DNA from: JBKPFU01 sp046728975
Lineage (GTDB): Bacteria > Actinomycetota > Thermoleophilia > Gaiellales > Gaiellaceae
Direction of reading: 5' to 3'
DNA length: 6,309 bases
Assembly: GCA_046728975.1 (NCBI GenBank)
Contig: JBKPFU010000145.1
Coordinates: 1-6,309 of the forward strand
Part shown: positions 5,341 through 6,309 of the stretch, in pieces
How positions within the stretch are numbered: the stretch's first letter is position 1
How the letters are laid out: every line of letters begins with the position of its first letter
The notes under the pieces: generated by a model
The model's input: only the letters and a program-made list of their open reading frames with translations
Databases searched by the model: none
Told to the model about the DNA's origin: nothing
Translations under genes and position numbers: made by a program

Positions 5341-5377
5341 CGGTCGATCCTTTGGGGCCGGCGGCTAGGATCGGCCG
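5341..5377. repeat. 10-bp inverted repeat in the divergent peptidase promoter region
   Basis: CGGTCGATCC (5341-5350) and GGATCGGCCG (5368-5377) are inverted copies matching at 9 of 10 positions, with the one mismatch able to form a U-G pair in RNA; the spacer is 17 nt. A smaller palindrome, GCCGGC (5357-5362), sits almost at the same centre. The right arm overlaps the M16 candidate -10 (5366-5371) and ends at the base before the M16 GTG. The left arm lies where -35 elements of both divergent promoters would fall. This could be an operator, or an RNA hairpin if transcription starts further upstream. Confidence 0.5.
5366..5371 (+). promoter_or_regulatory. Candidate leaderless -10 of the M16 peptidase gene
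   Basis: TAGGAT fits the -10 consensus (TANNAT) and ends 6 nt before the GTG at 5378, the same spacing as for the divergent metallopeptidase gene. The same bases contain AGGA (5367-5370), which at 7 nt from the GTG could instead be a weak Shine-Dalgarno sequence; the two readings exclude each other. Confidence 0.4.
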
Positions 5378-6309
5378 GTGCAGAAATACGTCCTGACCGA
5401 GCTGGACTCCGGCGAGCGGGTGATCTCGGAGCGGCTCGCGCACGTCCGCTCGGTCGCGATCGGGTTCTGGATCGGCGCCGGCTCGCGGGACGAGAAGCCG
5501 GAGCGCGCCGGCATTTCGCACTTCATCGAGCACCTGCTGTTCAAGGGCACGGCGTCCTACAGCGCGCAGCAGATCGCCGAGGTCTTCGACGCGCTCGGGG
5601 GCGAGCTGAACGCGGCGACGTCGCGCGAGCACACGGTCATCTACGCGCGGGTTCCCGACCAGCGGCTGGAGACCGCGCTCGAGGTGATGGCCGAGATGGT
5701 CTTCGCGCCCGCCTTCGCCGAGCTGGACGCGGAGCGCGAGGTCGTGCTCGAGGAGATCGCGATGTACGAGGACCAGCCGCAGGAGCTCGTCCATGACCTA
5801 ATCTCGGAGGCGACCTTCGGCACCCATGCCCTCGGGCGACCGGTGATCGGGCGCGCGGAGGTGATCTCCACGGTGTCGCGGCGGGTCGTGTCCAGCTACC
5901 ACCGCTCGATGTACGTCCCCGGCAACGTCGTTGTCGCCGCCGCAGGGAACCTCAGGCACGAGGAGTTCGAGCGACTGCTCGTGCGGGTCCAGCGCCGCGC
6001 GGCCGCCCCGGCGCGGAAGGGGCCGCGCGTGCGGCCCGCGCTGGTGAAGGCGCCGTCGCCGGGGCTGCGCTTTCAGCGCAAGGACACCGAGCAGTACCAC
6101 GTGTGCGTCGCCGCGCCGGGCATCGCACGTTCCGACCGCCGCCGGTTCGCGGCCTCGATCCTCGACGCGATCCTCGGAGGCTCGGCCTCGTCGCGTCTGT
6201 TCCAGGAGATCCGCGAGAAGCGCGGGATGGCGTACTCCGTGTACTCCTTCGCCTCGCAGTACACGGACACGGGGCTCGTCGGCGTCTACGTCGGCACGCG
6301 CGAGGAGAA
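5378..6309 (+). CDS. M16 (pitrilysin-type) zinc peptidase, 3' truncated
   Basis: The frame is open from GTG 5378 to the end of the window, giving 310 complete codons; full family members are usually a little over 400 residues. H48-F-I-E51-H52 is the inverted HxxEH zinc motif, and E126 in REVVLEEI is the expected third zinc ligand, at the usual distance. GGELNAATSREHTVIYA (74-90) and the second-domain LFQEIREKRGMAYSVYSF (about 273-290, holding the conserved Arg/Tyr) confirm an active-type M16 subunit, not the inactive partner. It has no signal peptide, so it is likely cytoplasmic, degrading short peptides. An M16 gene just after pnp is common in actinobacteria; here a minus-strand metallopeptidase gene lies between them, so it cannot simply be read through from pnp and needs its own promoter. 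The start matches the usual N-terminus (YVLTELDSGERVISE). Confidence 0.94.
   Translation, partial: MQKYVLTELDSGERVISERLAHVRSVAIGFWIGAGSRDEKPERAGISHFIEHLLFKGTASYSAQQIAEVFDALGGELNAATSREHTVIYARVPDQRLETALEVMAEMVFAPAFAELDAEREVVLEEIAMYEDQPQELVHDLISEATFGTHALGRPVIGRAEVISTVSRRVVSSYHRSMYVPGNVVVAAAGNLRHEEFERLLVRVQRRAAAPARKGPRVRPALVKAPSPGLRFQRKDTEQYHVCVAAPGIARSDRRRFAASILDAILGGSASSRLFQEIREKRGMAYSVYSFASQYTDTGLVGVYVGTREE

Noticed and set aside
5309..5794. N-terminal extension of the metallopeptidase frame up to 5794
   Set aside because: It runs antisense to the conserved M16 zinc-motif region, gives no family match, and the GTG at 5308 yields the normal family size.
1..6309. tRNA, rRNA, CRISPR, insertion sequences, attachment sites or phage genes
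   Set aside because: No cloverleaf, spaced repeats, transposase motifs or terminal repeats were seen; apart from the leader and promoter gaps the window is filled by housekeeping-type genes.

Overview
High-GC bacterial chromosome segment, most consistent with an actinomycete-type genome (Actinomycetota; a deep class such as Thermoleophilia is plausible but not proven). The reasons are the strong GC bias in third codon positions, the riboflavin kinase / S15 / PNPase / M16-peptidase gene order familiar from actinobacteria, frequent GTG/TTG starts, candidate leaderless promoters (TANNNT 6-8 nt before the start codon) and the small HExxHxxGxxD zincin.

Layout. 1-324 (+) is the C-terminal riboflavin kinase domain of RibF, cut by the window edge. 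374-607 (+) is a small two-CxxC zinc-ribbon protein. 546-1928 (-) is a gamma-glutamyltransferase-family Ntn-hydrolase, tail-to-tail with the zinc-ribbon gene and overlapping it by 62 bp, with a perfect hairpin inside the overlap. 2025-2294 (+) is rpsO (ribosomal protein S15, TTG start). 2303-2398 is a structured rpsO-pnp intercistronic leader. 2403-4886 (+) is pnp (polynucleotide phosphorylase), with an enlarged helical linker and an Arg/Gly-rich tail. 4905-4932 is a 12-bp hairpin between convergent genes. 4943-5308 (-) is a minimal zinc metallopeptidase. 5378-6309 (+) is an M16 (pitrilysin-type) peptidase, cut by the window end.

How it works together. rpsO and pnp are the translation/RNA-decay core. 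The most interesting part of the window is the leader between them. A 17-bp stem (one mismatch) could be an RNase III substrate. Its right arm can instead fold into an 11-bp hairpin that hides the pnp Shine-Dalgarno sequence. The two folds are mutually exclusive, which suggests a switch for PNPase autocontrol. A possible 16-codon leader peptide lies inside the same structure. The plus-strand block ribF - rpsO - pnp - M16 is interrupted twice by minus-strand genes, and each convergent junction carries a hairpin that could end transcription in both directions. The two peptidase genes diverge from a 69-bp region that holds two back-to-back leaderless-type -10 elements and a 10-bp inverted repeat.

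All structures and motif alignments were read by eye; no folding program or database search was run.
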